Below, one piece after another: positions 42,373 through 50,794 of a DNA stretch of 64,000 nt. The number at the start of each line of letters is the position of its first letter. Positions within the stretch are counted from its first letter, which is position 1. Source of the stretch: DASRDR01 sp963812945 [NCBI: uncultured Candidatus Rokubacteria bacterium] (GTDB taxonomy: Bacteria; Methylomirabilota; Methylomirabilia; Rokubacteriales); contig CAWEXD010000008.1 of assembly GCA_963812945.1 (NCBI GenBank), positions 1,550,001-1,614,000 of the forward strand, in the 5' to 3' direction. The position numbers and the translations under genes are program-made. Below the pieces are notes generated by a model that was given only the letters and a program-made list of their open reading frames with translations, searched no databases and was not told the DNA's origin.

Positions 42373-43093
42373 CGTCCCCGCGGGCCCCGCGCTCCGCCGC
42401 CCTGCTGATCTCCCGGAGCACCGCCTCGAGCTCCTGGCGCCTCGCTTCGACGAGCCCGTGGTCGGCGTCCCTGGGCACCGTGATGGGGCGCCCGAACAGC
42501 ACCACGGCCCGCGCGAAGGGGTATGGCACGACGAAGCGGTCCCATGACCGGAGCACGCTGCACGGCGCGGCCCCGACGGCCACGGGAACGATTGGCGCCC
42601 CGGTCATCTTCGCCAGCACGACGGCCCCGCTCTGCGCGACGTGCCGAGGGCCCCGGGGCCCATCCGGCACGATCAGGACGTTGGCGCCGTCGCGGATCGC
42701 CCGGGCGAGCCCCAGGAGCGCCCGGGCTCCACCCCGCGACGACGACCCCCGCTCGACACGGATGCCGAAGCCCTGGACGAAGCGGCTCAGCAGCTCGCCA
42801 TCCCGGGACCGGCTCGTGAGCACGTGGACCCGGTATCGCCGCCCGTAGAGATACGGCAAGAGAAGGATCTGCCCGTGCCACACCGTGTAGATCGCCGGCG
42901 CCCCGGCCTGCCGGAGCGCCTCGAGCCCGGACGAGGGGATCTCCCGGATCCGGAGGCTCGCCGCGAGCGCGCGGACCACCCCCCGGCCGAGCGCCATGCC
43001 CGACGCGGAGGCGGCCAGCGCGAGACCGGGGCGACGCCGCGCGCCGCGCGCGGGCCGGGGGGCGGCGGCGGGCTCAGCGTCGTGACGCCCCAT
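42356..43093 (-). CDS. DUF374 lysophospholipid acyltransferase-like protein
   Basis: 245 aa. Membrane-proximal N-terminus, then the HX4-type catalytic region WHGQILLLPYL and the PDGPRGPRHVAQSGAVVLAKMTG motif typical of DUF374, an LPLAT relative of LpxL/LpxM. Between lpxB and waaA it is well placed to add a secondary acyl chain to lipid A, and no separate lpxL is seen here; this is inference from position. The first 25 residues are Pro/Arg-rich and may precede the true start. Confidence 0.8.
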   Translation of the reverse strand: MGRHDAEPAAAPRPARGARRRPGLALAASASGMALGRGVVRALAASLRIREIPSSGLEALRQAGAPAIYTVWHGQILLLPYLYGRRYRVHVLTSRSRDGELLSRFVQGFGIRVERGSSSRGGARALLGLARAIRDGANVLIVPDGPRGPRHVAQSGAVVLAKMTGAPIVPVAVGAAPCSVLRSWDRFVVPYPFARAVVLFGRPITVPRDADHGLVEARRQELEAVLREISRAAERGARGDDVPAL

Positions 43094-44243
43094 CGCGTTC
43101 CCGCAAGACCGCGCGGGCGGCGCGGAGACCCGCGCCCGTCTCGCCGAGCCGGCCTCGCACCTCGTGGAGCGCCTGGCGCTGGGCCGCCCGGGCGCCCTCG
43201 TCCTCGAGCAGGCGAAGCCCCGCCGCCGCGACGGCGGCCGGCGTCGCCCGGCCCTGGATCAGCTCGGGAACGATCTCCCGCCCGGCGACGATGTTGGGCA
43301 GGCTGATGTGGGAGACGCCGCGCACCAGGATCCGCGCCAGGCGGTGGGACACGAACGACAGCCGGTACAGGACGACCATCGGGGTCGCGTAGCACGCGGC
43401 CTCGAGCGTCGCGGTCCCGGAGGCGACCAGGAGGAGGTCCGATGCGGCCATGACCCGGTGGGCATCACCCGGCAAAACCTCCACCGGAAGCCTCGACTCG
43501 AGGACGGCGGCCTCGACGCGAGCGACGGGAATGGTCGTGGCCACGGGCAGGGCGAACCGCGTCCGCGGCCGTCGGGCGAGGATCCGTGCCGCGGCGTCGA
43601 GCAGCACGGGCAGGTGGCGGCGCACCTCCGCGTCCCGGCTTCCGGGGAGAAGGCCGACCAGGGTCTCGTCCGCGGCCGCGAGCCCCGAGCGCGCCGCGCT
43701 GCGGTCGAGCTCGGGCAGCACGTCGAGCACGGGGTGGCCGACGAACTCGACGGGCACTCCCGCCTCTTGGTAGAGACCCACCTCGAACGGGAAGATCGCC
43801 AGGACCCGGCTCACGTCGCGCGCCATGGCGCGGAGCCGGCGCCGGCGCCACGCCCACACCTGGGGGGCGACGAAGTACACCACGGGGACCCCGAGCCGCC
43901 GCGCGGTCCGGGCCAGGCGCATGTTGAACTCCGGGAAGTCGATGAGCACGAGCACCCGGGGACGCCTCTCCCGGAGGTGGCGGCGAAGCGCCTGGAAGGC
44001 CTGCCAGAGCGCGGGAAGACGGCCCAGGGCTTCCGTTCCCCCCACGACGGTCACGCGCTCGGCGCGCTGCACGAGCCGCACCCCCGCGGCGGACATCGCG
44101 GCCCCGCCCATGCCGGCGAGCTGGATGCCGGGCGCCAGCGTCGCGAGCGCCCGCGCCAGCGTGGCCCCGTGGAGGTCTCCCGACGCCTCGCCGGCCACGA
44201 CGAGGACGTCAGTCCGAGCCGGGACTCTCCGCGACCCCGACAA
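43074..44243 (-). CDS. lpxB: Lipid-A-disaccharide synthase
   Basis: GT19 enzyme joining UDP-diacyl-GlcN and lipid X. VVAGEASGDLHGATLARAL, VVGGTEALGRLPALW, IDFPEFNMRLARTARRLGVPVVYFVAPQVWAW, LPGSRDAEVRRHLPVLL and ASGTATLEAACYATPMVVLYR are strong family motifs. The start is uncertain: no ATG lies near the usual N-terminus. I use TTG 44243 (389 aa, normal length), which overlaps lpxI by 35 bp. An ATG at 44333 would add 30 residues encoded within lpxI. Confidence 0.9.
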   Translation of the reverse strand: MSGSRRVPARTDVLVVAGEASGDLHGATLARALATLAPGIQLAGMGGAAMSAAGVRLVQRAERVTVVGGTEALGRLPALWQAFQALRRHLRERRPRVLVLIDFPEFNMRLARTARRLGVPVVYFVAPQVWAWRRRRLRAMARDVSRVLAIFPFEVGLYQEAGVPVEFVGHPVLDVLPELDRSAARSGLAAADETLVGLLPGSRDAEVRRHLPVLLDAAARILARRPRTRFALPVATTIPVARVEAAVLESRLPVEVLPGDAHRVMAASDLLLVASGTATLEAACYATPMVVLYRLSFVSHRLARILVRGVSHISLPNIVAGREIVPELIQGRATPAAVAAAGLRLLEDEGARAAQRQALHEVRGRLGETGAGLRAARAVLRERDGASRR

Positions 44244-45027
44244 TGCTGATCCCCGCCCGGGCCGCCTCTTCCTCGACACGCTCGCGCTGGAGCAGGAGCA
44301 CGCGCCCCGCTTCCACCGCCAGGGCGGCCGCACCGCCGGCGACGCAGCAGGCGACGGTCTCGAGACCCACGGTCGGCACGTCCAGTCGGTAGTCGTGCGT
44401 CGAGGCCGACGCCTTGATCACGACGGCGCCGCGGCCCGCCAGGGCAAGTCCGCGGCGGACCGCCTCGTCCGTCCCCTCCATCGCCTCGACCGCCGCCACC
44501 GCGCCCGTCCGAAGCACGAGCGTCTGGCCGACGCCCCGGGACGCCAGGTCGCGGGCGAGGGTGAGCCCCCGCGCCACGTCGGGTTCGAGCGCGGGTGGGA
44601 GCGGCGGGCCGGCGATCGGCCCCCGGGGCGCCATCCAGGGCGCCAGGAACCGGCGCTGGTCGAGCACCTCGATGCCCATGGACTCGAGCGCCCGCACCCC
44701 GACGCTGAGGAGCCCCTCGTCCGTCCAGTCCGCGGCCTCCGCGACGAGCCCCCGGGCGACGTCGTCCAGCGGGGCGCCGTGAAACAGGACGTCCTTCCGG
44801 ACCCGGCCGGCGAGCACCACGTGACGGATCCCTTCCTCGCCGAGCGCCGCGAAGATGGGCGCCACGTCGCCCAGGCGACAGGGCACGACACGATCCGCAT
44901 GGGGGACGAGAGACTCCGGAGCGGCGAGCGCGAACGCGATGACCCGCCAGCCGGCGCGCCGCGCCTCGCGGGCCATGAGGACCGGGAGGGCGCCCGCGCC
45001 TCCGACCAGGCCGAGCGCCTCGGCCAT
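44209..45027 (-). CDS. lpxI: UDP-2,3-diacylglucosamine pyrophosphatase LpxI
   Basis: 272 aa. Hydrolyses UDP-2,3-diacylglucosamine to lipid X, the role LpxH has in E. coli. N-terminal LGLVGGAGALPVLMAREARRAGW, VLAGRVRKD, LLSVGVRALESMGIEVLDQRRFL, then the DUF1009 core RGAVVIKASASTHDYRLDVPTVGLET. LpxI is typical of alphaproteobacteria and several other phyla. It starts 5 bp after the oxidoreductase gene and overlaps lpxB. Confidence 0.93.
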   Translation of the reverse strand: MAEALGLVGGAGALPVLMAREARRAGWRVIAFALAAPESLVPHADRVVPCRLGDVAPIFAALGEEGIRHVVLAGRVRKDVLFHGAPLDDVARGLVAEAADWTDEGLLSVGVRALESMGIEVLDQRRFLAPWMAPRGPIAGPPLPPALEPDVARGLTLARDLASRGVGQTLVLRTGAVAAVEAMEGTDEAVRRGLALAGRGAVVIKASASTHDYRLDVPTVGLETVACCVAGGAAALAVEAGRVLLLQRERVEEEAARAGISIVGVAESPGSD

Positions 45028-45032
45028 CCCGC

Positions 45033-46040
45033 TCAGCGGGGCGGCCAGTCGAGGTGCGGCCGACCCTCCTCGATCATGCGCTCGATCTCGAGCGCCACGG
45101 CGAGCGAGCGGACGTCGTCGTGCTCGAGGAGCTCCACCGTCCCGGCCCGCTGCGCCTCTCGGACGGCGTTCAGGATGTGGAGAATCTCCAGCTTGAGCGG
45201 GTTCTCCTTGTGGACGAAGAGGTGCTCGACGAACGATTCCTGCCGGTAGCGGATCGACTCCCGGTTCAGCACGTACTCGGACGCCGCCCGCCGGTGGATC
45301 TGGATGTCCTGATCCGTGTAGTCGAGGAAGATGTACGCGTCGGGCTGCGTGATGGCGAGCGTCCGGACCTTGTGCTCGGTGGCCCGGCTGGCGGTGATGT
45401 TGGCCACGGCGCCGCTCTCGAAGAGGATCTGCACGTTGGCCACGTCGGAGCGCGACGAGTGGACCCGCGCCCCCGCCGCCGTGATCCGCCGGACCTCGCT
45501 GTCCACGAGCCCGAGCACGATGTCGATGTCGTGGATCATGAGGTCCATGACCACCGTGTCGTGCTGCACCCGCGGGACGAACGGGCCCAGCCGGCGCGAC
45601 TCGATCAGGATCGGGTTCGCGACGATCTTGCGGAGCTCCTGGACGGCCCCGTTGAACCGCTCGACGTGGCCGACGTGGAGGACGACGTTGCGCTCACGGG
45701 CGATCCGGAAGAGCTCGCGCGCCTCCTCGAGGGTGGACGTCAGGGGCTTCTCCACCAGCACGCTGATGCCCGCCTCGAGGCACTCCTTCGCGACCTCGAA
45801 GTGGAGCGGGGTGGGCACGGAGATCGAGACCACGTCCACTTTCCCAAAGAGCTCCCGGTAGTCCGTGAGCGCCTGCGTGTCGTACTGCGCGGCAAGGCGG
45901 GCCGTCTTGCCGGCGTCGGAGTCCACGATGCCCACGAGGTCCACGTCCCACAGCTCGGCATAGACCAGGATGTGGTACTGCCCCATGTGGCCGGCTCCGA
46001 TCACCCCGGCCCGCATCCGCTTCTGCTCGCGCTTGCCCAT
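45033..46040 (-). CDS. Gfo/Idh/MocA oxidoreductase, GnnA-like
   Basis: 335 aa NAD-dependent oxidoreductase: Rossmann AGVIGAGHMGQYH, SISVPTPLHFEVAKECLEAG, the catalytic EKP motif in LVEKPLTSTL, GHVERFNGAVQEL and VMDLMIHDIDIVLGL. Location between lpxA and lpxI points to lipid A precursor chemistry. The best precedent is GnnA of Acidithiobacillus, which oxidises UDP-GlcNAc at C3 before GnnB aminates it to give a 3-amino lipid A sugar. No GnnB aminotransferase is in the window, so the role here stays open. The start may be ATG 46040 or MRAGVIG 8 codons later. Confidence 0.8.
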   Translation of the reverse strand: MGKREQKRMRAGVIGAGHMGQYHILVYAELWDVDLVGIVDSDAGKTARLAAQYDTQALTDYRELFGKVDVVSISVPTPLHFEVAKECLEAGISVLVEKPLTSTLEEARELFRIARERNVVLHVGHVERFNGAVQELRKIVANPILIESRRLGPFVPRVQHDTVVMDLMIHDIDIVLGLVDSEVRRITAAGARVHSSRSDVANVQILFESGAVANITASRATEHKVRTLAITQPDAYIFLDYTDQDIQIHRRAASEYVLNRESIRYRQESFVEHLFVHKENPLKLEILHILNAVREAQRAGTVELLEHDDVRSLAVALEIERMIEEGRPHLDWPPR

Positions 46041-46049
46041 CGCTCTCCC

Positions 46050-46835
46050 CTAGCAGATCCCGCGCTTCGTCGACGCGATGAAATTGCAGAGGTGCTCGAT
46101 CTCGGGCGACGGCTCGACCTCCGCCCGGATCTGCTCCAGGGCCGATCCCCGCGCCCGGCCGGACCGGTACAGGATCTTGTACGCGCGCTGGAGGTTCAGG
46201 CGGACGTCCGCGGCCACTCCGGCTCGCCGGAGCCCGACGATGTTCACCCCCCGCACCTCGGCCGGATTGCCCTCGACGATGAAGTACGGCGGCACGTCCT
46301 GGCCGATCCGCGAGCACCCGCTGACCATCGCAAGCGTCCCGATGCGCACGAACTGATGGATCCCCGTCAGACCCGAGATCACCGCCCGATCGCCGACCTG
46401 CACGAAGCCGGTGAGCACCGTGTAGCCCGTCATGATGACGCGGTCCCCGATCTGGCAATCGTGGGCGACGTGGCCCTGCGACATCAAGTAGCAGTCCCGC
46501 CCCAGCACGGTCCAGCCGTCCGGCGTCGCCGCCCGGTGGATCGTCGAGTACTCGCGCACCACCGTGCCCTCGCCGATCCGCACGCCCGACGGCGTCCCCG
46601 GCTTCCACTTGAGGTCCTGCGGCGGAAGCCCGATCACCGCGCCCACGTGGATCTGGCAGCGGGCGCCGATCTCGAGCGGCCCCTCCAGCACCACGTGGGG
46701 GCCGATCTCGGCGTCCTCGCCCAGGCACACGCCCGCGCCGACGACGGCGAACGGCCCCACCCGCACGCCCGGTCCGATCTGGGCGCCGGAATGCACCACC
46801 GCCATCGGGTGGATGTCCGTCGTCCGTTCACCCAC
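46050..46835 (-). CDS. lpxA: UDP-N-acetylglucosamine acyltransferase
   Basis: 261 aa left-handed beta-helix trimer, first enzyme of lipid A synthesis. Hexapeptide repeats run through most of the protein ([17 protein letters not shown]). The catalytic His is in [27 protein letters not shown] and EYSTIHRA match the LpxA active-site edge, and [13 protein letters not shown] is the acyl-chain ruler region. The C-terminal helical part follows. It overlaps lpxD by 8 bp. No fabZ lies between lpxD and lpxA, unlike E. coli. Confidence 0.96.
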   Translation of the reverse strand: MGERTTDIHPMAVVHSGAQIGPGVRVGPFAVVGAGVCLGEDAEIGPHVVLEGPLEIGARCQIHVGAVIGLPPQDLKWKPGTPSGVRIGEGTVVREYSTIHRAATPDGWTVLGRDCYLMSQGHVAHDCQIGDRVIMTGYTVLTGFVQVGDRAVISGLTGIHQFVRIGTLAMVSGCSRIGQDVPPYFIVEGNPAEVRGVNIVGLRRAGVAADVRLNLQRAYKILYRSGRARGSALEQIRAEVEPSPEIEHLCNFIASTKRGIC

Positions 46836-47886
46836 CGCCCGTCGGCCCTCCTTCCGCCCCGAGCCGCTGCTCCAGCACGGCCAGCCGGCGGCCGAGCGCC
46901 CGCACGTCCCTGAGGAGCTCCGGGAGGCGCGGGATGGCCGCCAGCGCGCGAAGCCCCGCGTCGCCCGCCGTCGCGGGTGTCCCGATCATCCCCGCGCCGG
47001 CCGGCACGTCGCGATGGACGCCGGACTGGGAGCCGATCTTGGCCCCGTCGCCGACCGTCACGTGGTCCGAGATCCCCACCTGCCCGCCCAGCACCACCCC
47101 GCGCCCGATCCGGCAGGATCCCGCGATGCCGGTCTGGGCGACGATGATGCTGCCCGAGCCGATCACGGTATTATGGCCAATCTGCACCAGGTTGTCGATC
47201 TTTGTCCCCTGCCCGATCACGGTTTCCCCGAGCGTGGCACGGTCCACCGTGACGTTCGATCCGATCTCGACGTCGTCCTCGACGACGACCCGACCGACCT
47301 GGGGGATCTTCCGATGGGCCTGGCCGTCCCACACGTAGCCGAACCCGTCGGCGCCGAGGACGCTGCCCGGATGGACAATCACCCGGCGCCCAATCTCCAC
47401 GCGCGCCCGGAGCACGACGTGCGGGTGGAGGACGCTCCCCTCCCCGACCCGGCAGTCGGGGCCCACGAAGACGTGGGGGTGCAGGACCGCCCCGCCCTCG
47501 ACGACCGACCGCTCCGCGACGACCGTGAAGGCCGCGACCGTGGCGGCAACCGAGACGCGGGCGCTGTCGGCGATGTGGGCCGTGGGATGGACGCCCGGGG
47601 CCACCGCGGGCTCCGGGAAGAAGACCGGCAGGATCGCGGCGATGGCCGCGTAGGGCTGCGCCACGCGGATCACCGGCCGGCCGCCGAGATCGAGTCCCGG
47701 CGGCGCGATCAGCGCCGCCGCCGCGCTCTGCCGGGCGGCGGCGAGGTGGCGATCGGCGACGACGAACGACAGGTCGCCCAGCCCCGCGCTCTCGAGACTC
47801 GCGAACCCCCGGATCTCGAGGGACGGGTCCCCCTCGAGGTCCCCGCCGACGAGCCGCGCCAGCTCGCCCAGGGACCGGCCCGGCAT
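46828..47886 (-). CDS. lpxD: UDP-3-O-acylglucosamine N-acyltransferase
   Basis: 352 aa. N-terminal uridine-binding domain ([33 protein letters not shown]), then hexapeptide repeats ([33 protein letters not shown]) and the catalytic His region [17 protein letters not shown]-terminal coiled helix ([22 protein letters not shown]) is normal. It adds the N-linked acyl chain after LpxA and LpxC. It begins 1 bp after the Skp-like gene, as in bamA-skp-lpxD of proteobacteria. Confidence 0.96.
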   Translation of the reverse strand: MPGRSLGELARLVGGDLEGDPSLEIRGFASLESAGLGDLSFVVADRHLAAARQSAAAALIAPPGLDLGGRPVIRVAQPYAAIAAILPVFFPEPAVAPGVHPTAHIADSARVSVAATVAAFTVVAERSVVEGGAVLHPHVFVGPDCRVGEGSVLHPHVVLRARVEIGRRVIVHPGSVLGADGFGYVWDGQAHRKIPQVGRVVVEDDVEIGSNVTVDRATLGETVIGQGTKIDNLVQIGHNTVIGSGSIIVAQTGIAGSCRIGRGVVLGGQVGISDHVTVGDGAKIGSQSGVHRDVPAGAGMIGTPATAGDAGLRALAAIPRLPELLRDVRALGRRLAVLEQRLGAEGGPTGGG

Positions 47887-47887
47887 C

Positions 47888-48433
47888 CTACTTCTTCTCC
47901 TTGGCCTTTTCCTGGTCGTACAGCTTGATGACCTCGTCGGTGACGTCGCCCTCCGGGTCGCCGTAGATCACGCCGCCGCTGCGCCGCTCGACGATGAGCA
48001 GGAAGCCTCGCTCCTTGCCCATCTTCTCGATGATGCCGGTGAGCTCTCCGAGGATCCGCTGCGTGGCCTGCTGCTCCTTCTTCTGCAGCTCCTTCTCGAG
48101 GTCCTCCGCCAGGCGCCGGAGGTCTCGCACCTTGCGCTGGAGGGTCTCCTCCTTCTCGCGGCGCGACTCGGCGGACAGCACCAGGCCCTTCTTCTCCATC
48201 TCCTCGCGGAGCTTGTCGACTTCGGTGCGGCGATTGTCGACGTCCTTCTGCATGGTCACCTTGTCGCGCTCGAGCTGCTCCCGCGCGGCGACCCCGGCGA
48301 CCGAGCGCACGATCACCCGCTGCACGTCCACGTATCCGACGCGCGTGCCCGCCGCCTCCCCCGTCCCCGCCAGCCCGGCGAAGAGTCCACCGATGACGAG
48401 CGCGCCGAATCCGAGTGCCCATCTGTCTCTCAT
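47888..48433 (-). CDS. skp: OmpH/Skp-family periplasmic chaperone
   Basis: 181 aa. ATG at 48433 preceded by GAGGTGA 5 nt away. A signal peptide ([23 protein letters not shown]) is followed by the OmpH strand [11 protein letters not shown] and long charged helices forming the jellyfish-type tentacles ([39 protein letters not shown]), closing with a strand [16 protein letters not shown]. It escorts outer-membrane proteins to BamA, encoded just upstream. The longer open frame into bamA is a shadow. Confidence 0.92.
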   Translation of the reverse strand: MRDRWALGFGALVIGGLFAGLAGTGEAAGTRVGYVDVQRVIVRSVAGVAAREQLERDKVTMQKDVDNRRTEVDKLREEMEKKGLVLSAESRREKEETLQRKVRDLRRLAEDLEKELQKKEQQATQRILGELTGIIEKMGKERGFLLIVERRSGGVIYGDPEGDVTDEVIKLYDQEKAKEKK

Positions 48434-48458
48434 GGCATCACCTCTCACGCTTCCCGGC

Positions 48459-50768
48459 CTAGAACGGCGACCCGACGGTGAAATGAACCTGATACTGTTT
48501 CTCCCCCGGCTCCCTGTCGAGGTTGTACCCGAAATCGAGCCGCAGGGGACCCAGCGGAGAGAAGAACCGCACCCCGACCCCCGCGCCCAGCCGGAGGTCC
48601 GTCGGGTCGAAGTCCGTGCCGAATCCGTACGCGTTACCGGCATCAAAGAATATTGCGAACCGGAACCGGGCCACGATCGGGATCAGGAGCTCGGTGCTGA
48701 ACAGGAGCTCCTTGTCACCGCCGATCAGCTCGCCGGCCGGGTCCCGGGGGCCCACCTCGCGCGTTCCCTGGCCGCGAAGCGTGGTGGCGCCGCCCAGGAA
48801 GAAGCGCTCGAAGATCGGGACCTCCTGGCCGCCCCAGCCCTCGGCCATCCCGAACAGCCCCCGGACGGCCCAGACGAGGTTGTACACCGGCAAGGGGATA
48901 TACCACGCGCTCTCGGCGACGAGCTTGTAGAACTGGGTGTCCCCGCCGAGACCCGCGAACGAGAACTCCAGCGAGTTCCGGCTGCCCTTGGTCGGCTCGA
49001 AGATGTTGTCCCGGGACTCCCGGATCAGGGCGAACTCGACCACCGAGTTGAGCTTCTTCCCCGCTTCCTTCTTCAGGTCTTCGCTCGCCGTGGGCGAGAT
49101 GTCCGTGATGTCGACGTCTTCCAGGCGGTAGAGGCCCGAGAGGGTCAGGAACTCCGCGAGGGGGTAGCTCGCCCGGATGTCGCCGCCGAACCGCTCCTCC
49201 GTGAAATCGTCGTACTCTCGCAGGCGGTCGTAGATGTCGAAGCCCGCCCGGAGCGGAATGTCGAAGAGGTACGGCTCCGTGAAACCGACGAGACCGAGGC
49301 GGCTCTGGGACCCGATGCGGAACCGGAGGAACGCTTCCTGGCCCCGGCCGAAGAGGTTCCGCTGGCTGATGTCCACCGTCGCGAAGAGGCTGTCGACGCT
49401 GCTGTACCCCGCCCCGATGCTGAACAGCCCGGTCGACCGCTCCTTGACGCTGATGTTGATCACGATCCGGTCGGGCGTGGTCCCCTGCTCGGTGTCGACG
49501 TTCACCTCGTCGAAGTACCCGAGGTTGAACATGCGCTGGCGGCTCCGTATCAGCTTCTGGTGCGTGAAGAGCTCGCCCTCGGCCACGCGCAGCTCGCGCC
49601 GCAGAACCTTCTCGGAGCTCTTCGTGTTGCCGGTGATGTTGATCCGCTCGACGTACACCGGCCCGCCCTCGACGATCGGGATGGTGACGTCGACCTTCAG
49701 GTTCTGCAGGTCGTTGACCGTGCGGGGATCGATCTCGGCCCGGGCCCGGCCCAGCTCGGAGTAGCGGTCCGCGAGGGCCCGGACCGACGCCCGCAGCGCG
49801 CCCCGGCTGAAGACCTGCCCCTCCTGGAGCTTCACCAGCTTGCGGACCTCCTCGTTGGACAGGAGCTCGTTTCCGGTGATCGTGACGGTGCCAGTCTTGA
49901 ACTGGGGGCCTTCGACGACCCGGAGCCGCAGCGTGACCTTCTTCCGCGCGAGGTCGGGCACGATCTCGTACGACTCCACCCGGGCCTGGATGAAGCCGTG
50001 GTCGCCATAGAGCTGCAGGACGCGCTCCATGTCGTCCTCGAACACCCGGCGCTGGACCGTCGAGAACGGGAAGATCCAGTAGATTCGCTCCCGGGTCTGC
50101 ATCGCGTCCTTGATCTGGCCCGCGGTCAACGCCTGGTTCCCCTCGATGACGATCCGGTCGATGTGGAGCTTCGGTCCTTCCTCGATCCGGAACACGACCC
50201 GCAGATCGCCCTCTGGCGTGCGCTCGGTTCGCGGGGTGATCTGGACCCCGAAGTACCCGTCGTCCTCGTACTTCTGGCGGATGGCCTCCTCCGCCTTCTG
50301 GACCTCGACGGGGTTGTAGAGCACGCCGATGCGGATGGCGGCCTTCCCCCGGAGCTCGTCCGCCGTCAGCTCCGAGTTCCCCTCGAAGCTGACCTCGCGC
50401 AGGAGCGGCCGCTCCACCACGACGAAGATGACGCGGATCCCGCCCTCGAACTCCTCGGTGCGGACCTGTACGTCGTCGAAGAACCCGAGGCCGAAGATCG
50501 AGCGCACGTCGTCCCGGAGCGCCGCCGGCGCGAACGGGTCGCCGATCTTCGTCTGCACCCGGTTCAGGATCGCCGTCCCCTGGATCCGGCGGTTCCCTTC
50601 CACCGCGAGATCCCGCACCGCCGGAACGGGACGGGGCTCCGTGGGCGGCGCCGGCTGGGCGAGACCGTGTCCGACGATACCGAGCTGGAGGAGGAAACCG
50701 AGGAGAAGTATCCATCCCCCCGCCCCGGACCGCCCCTCCGGGGGTCCGCCGACGAGGGCCGAGGGCAC
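48459..50768 (-). CDS. bamA: Outer membrane protein assembly factor BamA
   Basis: 769 aa. Signal segment (WILLLGFLLQLGIVGHGLAQ), then five POTRA domains (each recognisable from VxGN or FEGN strands, e.g. VRDLAVEGNRRIQG, REVSFEGNSELTADELRG, IDRIVIEGNQALTAGQI, TGTVTITGNELLSNEEV, VERINITGNTKSSEKVLRREL) and a C-terminal 16-strand barrel ending in Phe. The lid motif, VRGF/Y in most BamA, reads LRGQG here. GTG start 50768, with GAGGA almost touching it, so the start is not fully sure. It lies 26 bp after clpC. Confidence 0.95.
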   Translation of the reverse strand: MPSALVGGPPEGRSGAGGWILLLGFLLQLGIVGHGLAQPAPPTEPRPVPAVRDLAVEGNRRIQGTAILNRVQTKIGDPFAPAALRDDVRSIFGLGFFDDVQVRTEEFEGGIRVIFVVVERPLLREVSFEGNSELTADELRGKAAIRIGVLYNPVEVQKAEEAIRQKYEDDGYFGVQITPRTERTPEGDLRVVFRIEEGPKLHIDRIVIEGNQALTAGQIKDAMQTRERIYWIFPFSTVQRRVFEDDMERVLQLYGDHGFIQARVESYEIVPDLARKKVTLRLRVVEGPQFKTGTVTITGNELLSNEEVRKLVKLQEGQVFSRGALRASVRALADRYSELGRARAEIDPRTVNDLQNLKVDVTIPIVEGGPVYVERINITGNTKSSEKVLRRELRVAEGELFTHQKLIRSRQRMFNLGYFDEVNVDTEQGTTPDRIVINISVKERSTGLFSIGAGYSSVDSLFATVDISQRNLFGRGQEAFLRFRIGSQSRLGLVGFTEPYLFDIPLRAGFDIYDRLREYDDFTEERFGGDIRASYPLAEFLTLSGLYRLEDVDITDISPTASEDLKKEAGKKLNSVVEFALIRESRDNIFEPTKGSRNSLEFSFAGLGGDTQFYKLVAESAWYIPLPVYNLVWAVRGLFGMAEGWGGQEVPIFERFFLGGATTLRGQGTREVGPRDPAGELIGGDKELLFSTELLIPIVARFRFAIFFDAGNAYGFGTDFDPTDLRLGAGVGVRFFSPLGPLRLDFGYNLDREPGEKQYQVHFTVGSPF

Positions 50769-50794
50769 TCCTCGGGTGATCCGGGGCGGGGAGG

